Made by a program: the position numbers and the translations under genes. Shown here one piece after another: positions 43,249 to 53,266 of a stretch of 64,000 nucleotides of DNA. Source of the stretch: an uncultured Ruminococcus sp. (GTDB lineage: Bacteria > Bacillota_A > Clostridia > Oscillospirales > Ruminococcaceae); NCBI GenBank assembly GCA_900315975.1, contig ONBA01000006.1, positions 1-64,000 of the forward strand, read 5' to 3'. Numbering within the stretch: the first letter of the stretch is position 1; the number at the start of each line of letters is the position of its first letter. The notes below the pieces were generated by a model. It made no database searches, was not told the DNA's origin, and saw only the letters and a list, made by a program, of their open reading frames with translations.

Positions 43249-44304
43249 TTGATACAGACAGAGGATATGGAATTCGCCCCGAGAGTCATCTCACCCGAGG
43301 TCACTCAGGACGACGGCGACATCGAGGTGACGCTCCGCCCGCAGAATCTCCATGAATACATCGGTCAGGACAAGGTAAAGGAAAAGATAGCGATATACAT
43401 CGAAGCTGCGAAAAAGCGCGGAGAGCCGCTCGACCATGTCCTGCTATACGGTCCTCCCGGACTCGGAAAGACTACACTTTCGTCTATTATTGCTCATGAG
43501 CTCGGAGTAAATCTCCGTGTGACCACGGGTCCGGCAATCGAAAAACCCGGCGACCTCGTTTCACTGCTCACAAGTCTCAACGACAACGATGTGCTCTTCA
43601 TTGACGAGATACACCGCCTCTCCCGCGCGGTTGAGGAGATACTCTATCCTGCGCTTGAGGACAGGGTGATAGACATAATCATAGGAAAGGGTCCGTCTGC
43701 ACGTTCGATTCGCATGGACCTCAAACCATTCACCCTCATTGGTGCTACAACACGCGCCGGACAGCTTTCTGCCCCGCTGCGTGACCGCTTCGGCGTTATC
43801 GAGAGACTTGAACTCTATACCACTGAGCAGCTGACCGATATAGTCCGCAGAAGTGCGATGATACTCTGTATCCCATGCGATACGGACGGAGCTGCTGAAA
43901 TTGCGAGCCGTGCAAGAGGTACACCGCGTATCGCAAACCGACTGCTTAAACGAGTGCGCGATTTTGCAGACGTTATGGGTGACGGAAGAATAACTCAGGA
44001 AATAGCATCAATAGCTCTCAGCAGGCTTGAAATAGACAATCTCGGTCTTGACAGCCTCGACAGACGTATGCTGCAAATGATAATAAAAGGCTACGGCGGC
44101 GGTCCGGTAGGACTTGAAACGCTTGCTTCCGCGATAGGTGAGGAATCGGTCACACTTGAAGATATCTGCGAGCCGTTTTTAATGCAGCTCGGATTCCTCG
44201 GAAGAACTCCGCGCGGCAGAGTCGCTACACGTCTTGCGTATGAGCACCTCGGTATAGTGCCGCCTGAAGCGGGCAGCGGCAGCGACGGTCAGCTCACATT
44301 CTGA
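43249..44304 (+). CDS. ruvB: Holliday junction branch migration ATPase RuvB
   Basis: 351 aa. Hexameric AAA+ motor that pulls DNA through Ruv[19 protein letters not shown], Walker [10 protein letters not shown], Walker [11 protein letters not shown], sensor [19 protein letters not shown] and the winged-helix end [17 protein letters not shown]. The frame's likely start is the TTG at 43249 (MIQTEDMEF) with AGGGAG 11 nt upstream; an ATG at 43267 is preceded by AGAGGAT with no spacing and is less likely. Confidence 0.96.
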   Translation: MIQTEDMEFAPRVISPEVTQDDGDIEVTLRPQNLHEYIGQDKVKEKIAIYIEAAKKRGEPLDHVLLYGPPGLGKTTLSSIIAHELGVNLRVTTGPAIEKPGDLVSLLTSLNDNDVLFIDEIHRLSRAVEEILYPALEDRVIDIIIGKGPSARSIRMDLKPFTLIGATTRAGQLSAPLRDRFGVIERLELYTTEQLTDIVRRSAMILCIPCDTDGAAEIASRARGTPRIANRLLKRVRDFADVMGDGRITQEIASIALSRLEIDNLGLDSLDRRMLQMIIKGYGGGPVGLETLASAIGEESVTLEDICEPFLMQLGFLGRTPRGRVATRLAYEHLGIVPPEAGSGSDGQLTF

Positions 44305-44308
44305 TGAT

Positions 44309-44851
44309 ATGAAGATAAAAACTACGCGCCGGTATAACTACGAGAGAAATCTCGCACACAAGCTTGGCGATAAAATGATAAATGGGCAGGGTATGGGTGA
44401 AGTTTCAAAGCTGAGATACGGACTTTGTCCCATGAGTTTCAACGGCTGCGAGGTCATATCCGTGTACAATGCGCTGCAATATATCGGTAAACCGCAGAAA
44501 TTGCAGGATATCGCATTCTTTCTTGAAAAGTACCGTATGCTGCTCGGCTTTTTCGGCTGCAATATGTTTCAGCTCGGCAAGGCTCTTGATAAATTCGGGG
44601 CAGACTACGAACGACGCGACAGTATAAAAGGACTTCCCGCGTTCATAGTTTCATTCTGGACAGGCAGACCCTTTCTGTCTGCGGCACATACGGTTTTTTG
44701 TGTGCGTGAAAACGACAGGATATGTATATATAACCGCTATAATAACTGCGACACAGTGAGATATGTGAAAAAGCCGGCTGAGATATTCGGCAAGCACAAG
44801 CCTTTAGTTGTGTATTATATCAAGAAACCCGAGCATGACAGCGGCCGATGA
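44309..44851 (+). CDS. papain-fold (C39-like) cysteine peptidase-like protein
   Basis: 180 aa, no signal peptide. A Cys-His-Asn order fits a C39-type fold: Cys47 in FNGCEVISVYNALQYIG, His127 in SAAHTVFCVREND and Asn142 in ICIYNRYNN. The distances are typical of bacteriocin-processing C39-like domains, but no ABC transporter is fused. It starts 4 nt after the ruvB stop with no good ribosome site, so it depends on coupling to ruvB. Its target could be a peptide or it could be inactive; neither can be read from sequence. Confidence 0.6.
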   Translation: MKIKTTRRYNYERNLAHKLGDKMINGQGMGEVSKLRYGLCPMSFNGCEVISVYNALQYIGKPQKLQDIAFFLEKYRMLLGFFGCNMFQLGKALDKFGADYERRDSIKGLPAFIVSFWTGRPFLSAAHTVFCVRENDRICIYNRYNNCDTVRYVKKPAEIFGKHKPLVVYYIKKPEHDSGR

Positions 44852-44881
44852 TAACAAACTTCACTCCTGAGAGGTAATATT

Positions 44882-46246
44882 ATGGGAAGAATATTCGGAA
44901 AGGACGGCATGAGGGGCATAGCCGTCACTGAAATAACCTGCGAGCTTGCCTTGCAGACCGGCCGTGCGGCTGCCGCTGTTCTTGCGGGACGCTCAGGCGA
45001 TAAGGTGAGAATCTTCGTAGGCAAGGACACTCGAAGCTCCTCAGATGCGATAGCCGCCGCTCTCTGTGCGGGAATATGTTCTGCCGGTGCAGACGCTGTT
45101 TTGCTTTGCGAAGTGCCTACTCCTGCACTCTCATGGTACGTTAAGGAGAAAGGTGCAAGCGGCGGAATAATGGTGACAGCTTCGCAGATACACGCTGAAT
45201 TCAGCGGTATAAAGCTGTTTGCCGCTGACGGTCACCGCCTGAGCGACGAGCGCGAGGACGCTCTTGAGCGGCTTATACTCGATAATCCTGCCGATATCGA
45301 ACCTATCCCGCGCAGAGAGTACGGCAGAATGACTATCGATGATTCTGCGGCAGATGAGTATATTTCCTACATGAATGAGAAATTTCCCTCCGACCTCAGC
45401 GGTCTGAAAATAGCTATAGACTGCGCAAATGGCTGTGCAAGCTTTACAGCGGAAAGGATTTTCTCGAACCGCGGTGCAGAGGTTCTTGTAATGGGAAATG
45501 AACCCGATGGTACAAACATTAACAAGGACTGCGGAAGTACTCATGTTGACAGCCTCATGCGATTCGTTACTGCTAATGGCTGTGACTGCGGTATTGCCTT
45601 TGACGGTGCGGCTGAACGCTGTCTCGCTGTTGATGAGACAGGCAGTCTCGCGGACGGCGACGTGATCATTGCCGCCTGCGCTAAGGATATGAAGGAACAG
45701 GATAAACTCAGCCATAATACCATAGTCTTCACGCAGGCTAATAACCTCGGACTTCTGCAATTTGCGCGTGCGAACGGTATAGGAACTTCCGCTTCCTCGA
45801 CCGGTGAGCGCAGTATGATAAGACGTATGCTCGAATGTGGTTACAGTCTCGGCGGCGACCCTGCCGGACACATTCTTTTCCCCGATGATTCGGCATCTGC
45901 TGACGGTCAGCTTACCGGACTTCGTTTGCTTGAGGTACTGAAACGTTCCGGCGGAAAAATGAGTGAACTCTCGTCCCTCATTGAAAAATGCCCGCAGGTA
46001 ATGCTGAATGTGCCTATTGACAAGCGTTTCCGCGAGGTGTGGAAGAATGACCGTGCAATCACCGGTATAATCGATGAATTTGAGCAGATACTCGGCGAAG
46101 ACGGCAGAGTTGTAGTCCGTGAAGCCGGTAAAGACCCCGTGATACGTATTCGTATCGAAGGCAAAGACTTTTCAACGATAAACACTATGGCTCTGCAAAT
46201 AGCCGATACCATAAAAGAACGGCTCGACCTGTACAAGCCGCATTAA
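44882..46246 (+). CDS. phosphoglucosamine mutase (GlmM) homologue with altered active-site loops
   Basis: 454 aa, family length, alpha-D-phosphohexomutase fold. GlmM interconverts glucosamine 6- and 1-phosphate for peptidoglycan. Here the loops deviate: start FGKDGMRG for FGTDGIRG; phosphoserine loop TASQIH (Ser101 kept, HNP lost); metal loop FDGAAERC (241-246) for DGDADR; sugar loop GGDPAGH (324-330) for GEQSGH; phosphate loop REAGKDPVIR (413-422) for RxSGTEP. NINKDCGSTH is retained. Magnesium binding by the three-Asp loop looks impossible, so this is probably a non-catalytic or changed-function paralogue; a normal glmM should exist elsewhere. GAGAGG precedes the ATG. Confidence 0.75.
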   Translation: MGRIFGKDGMRGIAVTEITCELALQTGRAAAAVLAGRSGDKVRIFVGKDTRSSSDAIAAALCAGICSAGADAVLLCEVPTPALSWYVKEKGASGGIMVTASQIHAEFSGIKLFAADGHRLSDEREDALERLILDNPADIEPIPRREYGRMTIDDSAADEYISYMNEKFPSDLSGLKIAIDCANGCASFTAERIFSNRGAEVLVMGNEPDGTNINKDCGSTHVDSLMRFVTANGCDCGIAFDGAAERCLAVDETGSLADGDVIIAACAKDMKEQDKLSHNTIVFTQANNLGLLQFARANGIGTSASSTGERSMIRRMLECGYSLGGDPAGHILFPDDSASADGQLTGLRLLEVLKRSGGKMSELSSLIEKCPQVMLNVPIDKRFREVWKNDRAITGIIDEFEQILGEDGRVVVREAGKDPVIRIRIEGKDFSTINTMALQIADTIKERLDLYKPH

Positions 46247-46258
46247 GGAGAACCGAAA

Positions 46259-47122
46259 TTGAGAACTGCCAATAACTGGAATGATTATATAATATTAGAT
46301 ACATCTGACGGAGAAAAGCTCGAAAAATGGGGAAAAGTTTCCCTTGTGCGACCCGACCCCCAGATAATATGGAAAACCGATAAAAAAGACCCGCTCTGGA
46401 AAGGTGCAGACGGTCATTATCACCGCTCTAACAAGGGCGGCGGCGAGTGGGAGTTCAGGAAAAAGCTTCCCGACAGCTGGAAGATAAGTTACGGTCCGCT
46501 CACATTCAATATCCGCCCTACCGGATTCAAGCATACCGGACTTTTCCCCGAGCAGGCTGTAAACTGGGACTTTATGGCGGATAAGATACGCAGTGCCGGA
46601 CGCGAGATAAATGTACTGAACCTGTTTGCGTATACGGGCGGAGCAACTCTTGCCTGCGCGGAAGCAGGTGCTTCCGTGTGTCATGTTGATGCTTCAAAGG
46701 GCATGGTGCAGTGGGCACGCGACAATGCCGCCGCTTCCGGACTTACCGAGAAGCCTATCCGCTGGATAGTCGATGACTGCGAAAAGTTCATCGCCCGTGA
46801 GATTCGGCGCGGACGCAAGTACGATGCCGTTATCATGGACCCTCCGAGCTATGGAAGAGGTCCCGGCGGAGAAGTGTGGAAGCTTGAGGACTGCGTTTAC
46901 GACCTCGTGAAACTCTGCGCCGGAGTTCTCTCCGACGACCCGCTCTTCTTCCTCATAAACAGCTATACTACCGGACTTTCACCGTCTGTTATGGGATACA
47001 TACTCGGAAGTGTTCTCACTGATAGATTCGGCGGCGAGGTCAGCTTCGACGAGATAGGACTTCCGGTAAAATCGACCGGTATGACTCTCCCCTGCGGCTC
47101 GACTGCGATATGGCAGAAATAA
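46259..47122 (+). CDS. class I SAM-dependent (RlmI-like) rRNA methyltransferase
   Basis: 287 aa. SAM-binding motif [19 protein letters not shown] with [12 protein letters not shown], and the catalytic-domain MDPPSYGRG. The [13 protein letters not shown] block is shared with RlmI/RlmK-type 23S rRNA cytosine or guanine methyltransferases. The N-terminal PUA domain of RlmI is lacking. Start is TTG with AAGGAG 8 nt upstream. It follows the GlmM-like gene by 12 bp. Which base it modifies cannot be read. Confidence 0.83.
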   Translation: MRTANNWNDYIILDTSDGEKLEKWGKVSLVRPDPQIIWKTDKKDPLWKGADGHYHRSNKGGGEWEFRKKLPDSWKISYGPLTFNIRPTGFKHTGLFPEQAVNWDFMADKIRSAGREINVLNLFAYTGGATLACAEAGASVCHVDASKGMVQWARDNAAASGLTEKPIRWIVDDCEKFIAREIRRGRKYDAVIMDPPSYGRGPGGEVWKLEDCVYDLVKLCAGVLSDDPLFFLINSYTTGLSPSVMGYILGSVLTDRFGGEVSFDEIGLPVKSTGMTLPCGSTAIWQK

Positions 47123-47162
47123 TGTAGCGGCGGCGAAAGCCAACGGCTCAAAAAGGAAAAAT

Positions 47163-48011
47163 ATGGAAAATATAATTGAAATATCCGGTCTGCATTTCAG
47201 CTATCCCGCGGAGGAAGGAAAAGAACCTGCGGAGGTGCTGAAGGGCATAGACCTCACAATTAAAAAAGGCGAATTTGTGGCTGTGCTCGGGCATAACGGC
47301 TCGGGTAAATCAACACTCGCCAAGCACCTCAATGCCATCCTTATCCCGACGGAGGGAAAGGTTACGGTCGGCGGTATTGACACTGCCGATGAAGCACGTA
47401 TTTTCGAGCTTAGACAGAAGGCAGGAATGGTGTTTCAGAACCCCGATAATCAGATAGTTTCGTCAGTCGTCGAGGAGGACGTTGCATTTGCACTCGAAAA
47501 CCTCGGCGTTCCGTATGATGAGATGAGAAAACGCGTAGACGACGCTCTGAAGGCTGTAAATATGTATGAGTACCATCTCCATTCACCGAGTCAGCTTTCG
47601 GGCGGACAGAAACAGCGTATCGCAATTGCCGGTATAATCGCTATGCAGCCTGACTGCATAATCCTCGATGAGCCGACTGCAATGCTTGACCCTCAGGGAA
47701 GAAAAGAGGTCATGGCTACTATAAAGAAAATGAACCGCGAACAGGGCATCACCATAGTGCTGATAACGCATTATATGGACGAGGCTGCACAGTGCGGACG
47801 TATCGTAGTCATGGACAAGGGAAACGTTGTTCTTGACGATACACCGCGGGCGGTATTCTCACACGTTGAACAGGTCAAGGAAATAGGTCTTGACGTTCCG
47901 CAGGTAACTGAGCTTGCGTGGGAACTCCGCAAAGCAGGCTGCGATATACCGCAGGATATAATCACCGAAGAAGAATGTGTCGGGGCGATAAAGAAGCTCT
48001 TCGACCGCTAA
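47163..48011 (+). CDS. ecfA1: energy-coupling factor transporter ATPase 1
   Basis: 282 aa. One of two ABC ATPases driving vitamin uptake through EcfT and interchangeable S-components. Walker [15 protein letters not shown]-loop FQNPDNQIV, signature [13 protein letters not shown], Walker [12 protein letters not shown] and His-loop [12 protein letters not shown]-specific FQNPDNQ identifies the A1 type. It begins the ecfA1-ecfA2-ecfT set; no S-component is adjacent, consistent with a group II, shared module. Confidence 0.95.
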   Translation: MENIIEISGLHFSYPAEEGKEPAEVLKGIDLTIKKGEFVAVLGHNGSGKSTLAKHLNAILIPTEGKVTVGGIDTADEARIFELRQKAGMVFQNPDNQIVSSVVEEDVAFALENLGVPYDEMRKRVDDALKAVNMYEYHLHSPSQLSGGQKQRIAIAGIIAMQPDCIILDEPTAMLDPQGRKEVMATIKKMNREQGITIVLITHYMDEAAQCGRIVVMDKGNVVLDDTPRAVFSHVEQVKEIGLDVPQVTELAWELRKAGCDIPQDIITEEECVGAIKKLFDR

Positions 48012-48030
48012 CCGAAAAGAGGTAAATACA

Positions 48031-48891
48031 TTGGCAATACTTGAGACCCGTCAGCTCACATATACCTACAGCATCGGCACTCCGTTCGAGAAAACTGCCG
48101 TTGACCATGTGGACCTGAAAATCGAAGAAGGCGAAATGGTGGGCGTAATGGGTCACACCGGCTCGGGAAAGTCAACGCTGATACAGCATTTCAACGGTCT
48201 TCTCGCACCTACGTCGGGACAGGTCCTGCTCGACGGCAGGGACATATGGGCAGACAAGAAAAAGATTCGCGATGTGCGTTTTCAGGTCGGACTTGTTTTT
48301 CAGTATCCCGAGTATCAGATATTCGAGGAGACTGTCTACAAGGACATTGCTTTCGGCCCGCGGAATATGGGACTTGACGAGAAGGAGATAAAGCGCCGTG
48401 TACTCGATACCGCGCATGACATAGGTCTGAAAGAGGAGCTTTTACAGCGTTCGCCGTTCGACCTTTCAGGCGGTCAGAAGCGACGTGTCGCGATTGCCGG
48501 AGTTATGGCTATGGAGCCGAAGGTACTCATTCTCGACGAGCCGACAGCAGGTCTCGACCCCGCCGGAAGAGACAAGATACTGAGCCATATCAAGGCTTAT
48601 CACGAGCGCACTAAAAATACTATCCTCATAGTTTCGCATAGCATGGAGGATATTGCAGGGTTCGCGGATAAGATACTCGTCATGAACAAGGCTAAGCTAT
48701 TCTGCTACGATGACACGGTAAAAGTGTTCGGAAGAGCGGAGGAAATAGCGGAGATAGGTCTTGATGTGCCGCAGGTAACGAAGGTGTTTACAGAGCTGAA
48801 AAAGCAGGGACTTGACTTCGGCAAAGAGGTCTACACAGTAGGCTATGCCCGCGACCTGCTTCTCAGGCATCTACAGGGAAAGGAAGAGTGA
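48031..48891 (+). CDS. ecfA2: energy-coupling factor transporter ATPase 2
   Basis: 286 aa, paralogue of EcfA1. GHTGSGKSTLIQHFNGLL (Walker A), VFQYPEYQIFEETV (Q-loop, A2 type), LSGGQKRRVAIAG, VLILDEPTAGLDP and IVSHSMEDIA. It starts at TTG 48031 with AGAGGT about 8 nt upstream and ends 5 bp before ecfT. A1-A2 heterodimer would pair with EcfT. Confidence 0.95.
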   Translation: MAILETRQLTYTYSIGTPFEKTAVDHVDLKIEEGEMVGVMGHTGSGKSTLIQHFNGLLAPTSGQVLLDGRDIWADKKKIRDVRFQVGLVFQYPEYQIFEETVYKDIAFGPRNMGLDEKEIKRRVLDTAHDIGLKEELLQRSPFDLSGGQKRRVAIAGVMAMEPKVLILDEPTAGLDPAGRDKILSHIKAYHERTKNTILIVSHSMEDIAGFADKILVMNKAKLFCYDDTVKVFGRAEEIAEIGLDVPQVTKVFTELKKQGLDFGKEVYTVGYARDLLLRHLQGKEE

Positions 48892-48895
48892 AAAA

Positions 48896-49702
48896 TTGCT
48901 GAAGGATATAACTATCGGACAGTATTTCCCGGGAAACAGCATTATCCACCGCCTTGACCCGAGATTCAAGATAATCATTACATTTATATATATTCTCATG
49001 CTCTTTACCGGAAGCAATGTCAGCTGTCTCGCAGTAGGAGCGCTCTATACGACTGCGGCTGTGATTCTCTCACGCATACCGATAAAGATGTTCTGGAAAA
49101 GTGTAAAGCCGCTTCTGCCGTTTCTGCTGATAACGGCTCTGCTGAATCTTTTCCTTGTTGACAGCGGCAAAGAGGTGTTTCACTGGAGATTCATCAAAAT
49201 AACCGACGGCGGCATAAATATCAGTGTATTCATGCTGATAAGGATAGTCCTTCTCATTGCGGGAAGTTCTCTCCTGACGTATACTACCTCGCCGATAACG
49301 CTGACTGACGCTATCGAGAGACTGATGTCGCCGCTGAAACTGCTGAAATTTCCGGTACACGAGCTTGCAATGATGATGAGCATTGCGCTCCGCTTCATAC
49401 CTACACTCATCGAGGAAACAGACAAGATAATGTCCGCACAGAAAGCCCGCGGAGCTGAGATAGATACAGGAGGCTTCGTTGCAAGGGCAAAAAATATGGT
49501 CTCGATACTTGTTCCGCTGTTCATATCGTCGTTCAGACGTGCAGATGAACTCGCAACGGCTATGGAATGCCGCTGCTATAACGGCGGTGAGGGCCGTACA
49601 AGACTGCGTCAGCTGCATTCCGCTCCGCGTGATTATATCGCCCTCGCGATAACATTGCTGTTCTATGCAGCAGCTGTAACAGTCGGAATCATAATGAAAT
49701 AA
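48896..49702 (+). CDS. ecfT: energy-coupling factor transporter transmembrane protein
   Basis: 268 aa from TTG 48896, with AGGAAG 9 nt upstream; the frame is open further back but lies in ecfA2. It reads ITIGQYFPGNSIIHRLDPR at the start, then several membrane helices, and the coupling helix pair SAQKARGAEIDTGG and ATAMECRCYNGGEGRTR with the two Ala-Arg-Gly-type motifs that contact the ATPases. Completes the ECF core. Confidence 0.93.
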   Translation: MLKDITIGQYFPGNSIIHRLDPRFKIIITFIYILMLFTGSNVSCLAVGALYTTAAVILSRIPIKMFWKSVKPLLPFLLITALLNLFLVDSGKEVFHWRFIKITDGGINISVFMLIRIVLLIAGSSLLTYTTSPITLTDAIERLMSPLKLLKFPVHELAMMMSIALRFIPTLIEETDKIMSAQKARGAEIDTGGFVARAKNMVSILVPLFISSFRRADELATAMECRCYNGGEGRTRLRQLHSAPRDYIALAITLLFYAAAVTVGIIMK

Positions 49703-49716
49703 AAGAGGAAACAACA

Positions 49717-52518
49717 ATGAAACGCAGCAAGAAAAGCAATTTCCGCGCTAAATATGAACGGTTCAGAAAAAGCAGGGCAGCATATTGGCTGTACGATAAG
49801 GGGATACTCTACTTCGCCCTCTCTTTCCTGATACCGTCATCTATAATGCTTTTTGCATTTGCACAGCATTCGATACACCCTTTCGGTGATAAACAGATGC
49901 TCGTTATCGACCTGTGGCATCAGTATTACCCGTTTTTCAGGGTAGTGCGTGAAAAGCTCATGACGGGCGGTTCGTTCCTTTATTCGTGGGAAAACGGCAT
50001 GGGTACCAATTTTCTGTCGCTTATTTCCTACTATGCTGCAAGTCCGCTGAACTGGCTGTCAGTATTTTTCGCCGACGACAGTACGCGCGATGCTCTTACA
50101 TTCATACTCATTGCAAAAATCGGCTTTGCAGGAGCGTTTTTCAGCAGCTTCCTGAGATATACCTATAAGCGCCGCGATTTCTCGATAGTCGTATTTTCGA
50201 CGATGTTCGCGCTTTGCAGCTATATGCTCGGCTACTACTGGAATGTCATGTGGTTCGATACTGTGGCACTCTTCCCGCTTGTAATGCTCGGAGTAGTTGC
50301 TCTCTGCCGTGAGAGAAAGTGGAAACTCTACGCTCTTGCACTGGCGCTTTCACTGTTTTCAAATTATTACATTGCATATTTCACCTGTATTTTTACAGTT
50401 TTCATGTTTATATTCTGCCTTATCATTGAAGGCAGAAGCGTGAAGGACTATTTCCGAAAGACAGTAACTTTCATAGTCTCAACTCTTATCGGAGCAGGTC
50501 TTGCAGCCTTCATGCTGATTCCGGCTTATTTCGGACTCAAAATGACCTACAGCGTGAATAATCAGTTTCCGAATGAGGCTAAATTCTACGACAAGTGGAC
50601 GGATATATTTGCTAATCTTATATCGTATCAGGAGCCTGCTACCAAAGAGGGACTTCCTAATTTCGCCTGCGGAATGCTTGCAGTCGTGCTGTTTGGAGTA
50701 TTCCTCTTCTCAACCGGTATAAAGATACGTGAGAAGATAGCGTCAGTTTTCATGCTCGCGCTCATCGCCGTAAGCTGCAACCTCAATATTCTGAATTATA
50801 TATGGCACGGTTTCCACGCAACTAATCAGATACCGCACCGCTTTGCTTTCATTTTCAGCTTTGTACTTGTTGCGGCAGCTTTCCGAGCTTATGACATAAT
50901 GACACAGAGGGGCATAAAGTACTATCAGCTCATTCTTGTGTTTATTGCTCCTGCGGCAGTGCTTTACTGCAAATATTACAGTCTCGCAAATTCGGACGAC
51001 GGCTTCAAGTTTGAAGGTGCATTCAGAAGCTCTGTTATCATCGCGGGTGCTTATATACTCATATTCATCGCGGCAAAGCTGTTTCCATTCAAGAGAGAAA
51101 AGGTGCGCCGCAGTTTACTCAATATCGCACTCTGTGCAACGGTATGCTGTGAGGTTGTCAGCAACACTAACCTCGGAGTCAGTGCAGTAGGAAGTTCAAG
51201 CTACAGCTCATATCCCAATTCCGACCGGCTTGTGCAGAAGATGCTCAAAAGTGCCCGTGAGGACGACCCGTCACTCTTCTCGCGTACAGAGATGACCTAC
51301 ACTTACACCCTCAATGACAGTGCACTCTACGGCTATCACGGAGTTTCACAGTTTTCATCGTCTGCAAACGTATCCGTGACAAAGCTTTTCCGCCGACTTG
51401 GTCTGTATTCTTCCGAAGCCGGAAACAGATACTACTACCACATATCAACTCCGGTAGTAAACGACCTTCTCGGTATAAATTATATCATCTCAAAGAGCAA
51501 TACCCTCAACTGCTGTGATATGTCACTTGAACACATCGACGGCGAAGAAAATGTTCAGCTCTACCGCAGCAAATATCCGATGTCGATAGGCTTTATGATG
51601 AACAGTGATATTCTGAATCTGCCGGACAAGCTTGCTGCGAATCCGTTTGAATATCAGAATGATGTGATGAGACGTGCAACAGGCAGCGATATCAACGTGT
51701 TCGTTGCACAGCCTGTAAAACTTGCAAATTACGAAAATATAAACGTTAACAAGAGAAGCTTCGGCTCATACACATTCAATGCCGAAAATCCTACAGACAA
51801 GTCTAAGACTTTGAAGGCTTCATACGAATTTGCCTGCCTTGACGGTACAGAGCTTTACGGATATGCAAGCAACAGCTCAATAGACTCTGTTGATGTAAGG
51901 TGCGGCGAATCAGTAGTCGATACGAGTGTATCCGTTAAGGACTATCCTATCTCATTCCCTATGGGCAACGGCAAGGAAGGCGATACCGCTGTTATAAAGG
52001 TACAATTCAACAGCGAAAAAACGTCCGGCAGCTATGAGCTGCTTGTGTATGCGCTTCAGAAAGATGAACTCGATATCGCGTATGATGAACTCGCCGACGA
52101 GCAGCTTGAGATAACTGATTTCAGCGATACTGAGATAAAGGGAAAAATAAATGTTAAAAAGCGCGGCATACTTTACCTTTCCATTCCGTATGAAAAGGGA
52201 TGGAGCGTATATGTTGACGGTGAAAAAACAAATTCCGTCAAGGTGCTTCATTCAATGCTCGGAGCGGAGGTAGGAGCAGGTGAGCATGAGATAACTCTCA
52301 AATATTCGCCCGAAGGCTTCAGCAATGGTGTTATCATAAGCGGTGTTTCACTCGCTGCACTGCTCGGACTTGCTGCGGCTGAGTATGTTTACCGTAAAAA
52401 TAAGAAGCGCAGGATAGCGGAAGCTGCTGTTTCAGAAATTGCTGAAACTGAATCCGCTCCGATTCCGGAGGTGACAAATGAGAAACCTGAAAGTGATGAC
52501 GGCTTACCGCGGGACTAA
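49717..52518 (+). CDS. YfhO-family multi-span membrane protein
   Basis: 933 aa. At least 12 membrane segments in the first 470 residues, including the family motif DLWHQYYPFFRVVREKL (Asp-Leu in the first loop) and GMGTNFLSLISYYAASPLN; the last 400 residues are an outside-facing domain rich in Ser, Tyr and Asn and one final helix (ISGVSLAALLGLAAAEYVY). YfhO-type proteins have a GT-C-like fold and add sugars to wall polymers such as lipoteichoic acid. Substrate unknown. Its 3' end overlaps truA by 41 bp. Confidence 0.88.
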   Translation: MKRSKKSNFRAKYERFRKSRAAYWLYDKGILYFALSFLIPSSIMLFAFAQHSIHPFGDKQMLVIDLWHQYYPFFRVVREKLMTGGSFLYSWENGMGTNFLSLISYYAASPLNWLSVFFADDSTRDALTFILIAKIGFAGAFFSSFLRYTYKRRDFSIVVFSTMFALCSYMLGYYWNVMWFDTVALFPLVMLGVVALCRERKWKLYALALALSLFSNYYIAYFTCIFTVFMFIFCLIIEGRSVKDYFRKTVTFIVSTLIGAGLAAFMLIPAYFGLKMTYSVNNQFPNEAKFYDKWTDIFANLISYQEPATKEGLPNFACGMLAVVLFGVFLFSTGIKIREKIASVFMLALIAVSCNLNILNYIWHGFHATNQIPHRFAFIFSFVLVAAAFRAYDIMTQRGIKYYQLILVFIAPAAVLYCKYYSLANSDDGFKFEGAFRSSVIIAGAYILIFIAAKLFPFKREKVRRSLLNIALCATVCCEVVSNTNLGVSAVGSSSYSSYPNSDRLVQKMLKSAREDDPSLFSRTEMTYTYTLNDSALYGYHGVSQFSSSANVSVTKLFRRLGLYSSEAGNRYYYHISTPVVNDLLGINYIISKSNTLNCCDMSLEHIDGEENVQLYRSKYPMSIGFMMNSDILNLPDKLAANPFEYQNDVMRRATGSDINVFVAQPVKLANYENINVNKRSFGSYTFNAENPTDKSKTLKASYEFACLDGTELYGYASNSSIDSVDVRCGESVVDTSVSVKDYPISFPMGNGKEGDTAVIKVQFNSEKTSGSYELLVYALQKDELDIAYDELADEQLEITDFSDTEIKGKINVKKRGILYLSIPYEKGWSVYVDGEKTNSVKVLHSMLGAEVGAGEHEITLKYSPEGFSNGVIISGVSLAALLGLAAAEYVYRKNKKRRIAEAAVSEIAETESAPIPEVTNEKPESDDGLPRD

Positions 52519-53233
52519 GTACCACGGATTTCAGCGGCAGGCAAATGCTGTTACCGTGCAGGAGGTGCTCGAAAAAGCCGTTTCAAAGGTGCTGAATGAA
52601 CCGGTCGGAATAACCGGCTGCTCGCGTACCGATACCGGAGTTCATGCGAGAAACTTCTGCTTCAACGTGAAAACCAACAGCACTATCCGCACTCTCGGCT
52701 TCTGCCGCGGAGTAAACGGTGAGCTGCCCGACGATATCTCAATACTGAGCTGTGAGGACGTGCCGCTCGATTTTCATGCGCGGTACGACTGCAAAGGCAA
52801 GGAGTACATCTATAAGATGCACTGCAGCGAATCTAAAGACCCTTTTTCGTCTGACCTTGCGTACCACTACCGCAGAAAATTTGATATCGAAGCTGCACGC
52901 AAGGCTGCGGCATATCTTGTCGGAGAGCATGATTTCGCGTCGTTTTGTGCAGACTGTACCAATGTATCAACTACGGTGCGTACGATTTATTCCCTTGATA
53001 TAGAAAATAGTGGTGATTCAGTGATAATGCTTGTAAAAGGCAATGGATTTCTGTATAATATGATTAGGATAATAGCCGGCACTCTCATGGATATCAGTGA
53101 GGGCAGGATATCTCCTGATGATATGCCGGAAATACTTGCTGCTAAAGACCGCCTGCGTGCCGGCAGGACTGCTATGGCACACGGTCTTTACCTCAACCGC
53201 GTTTTCTACTCGGAAGAGGAAATGTTCAGATAA
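52478..53233 (+). CDS. truA: tRNA pseudouridine synthase A
   Basis: 251 aa. Forms pseudouridine at positions 38-40 of tRNA. TAYRGTKYHGFQRQ, the catalytic Asp in GCSRTDTGVHA and NGFLYNMIRIIAGTL are family blocks. The ATG at 52478 has GGAGGTG upstream, within yfhO; the 41-bp overlap suggests coupled translation. Confidence 0.95.
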   Translation: MRNLKVMTAYRGTKYHGFQRQANAVTVQEVLEKAVSKVLNEPVGITGCSRTDTGVHARNFCFNVKTNSTIRTLGFCRGVNGELPDDISILSCEDVPLDFHARYDCKGKEYIYKMHCSESKDPFSSDLAYHYRRKFDIEAARKAAAYLVGEHDFASFCADCTNVSTTVRTIYSLDIENSGDSVIMLVKGNGFLYNMIRIIAGTLMDISEGRISPDDMPEILAAKDRLRAGRTAMAHGLYLNRVFYSEEEMFR

Positions 53234-53266
53234 AAACAAAAGAGGATAATCAAAGGAGGCAGCATA

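Noticed and set aside
45131..45871. 246-codon minus-strand frame within the GlmM-like gene
   Set aside because: Antisense shadow without ribosome site; the plus-strand frame has clear family blocks.
49070..49717. 215-codon minus-strand frame within ecfT
   Set aside because: Antisense shadow; Cys/Tyr/His-rich composition without domain.
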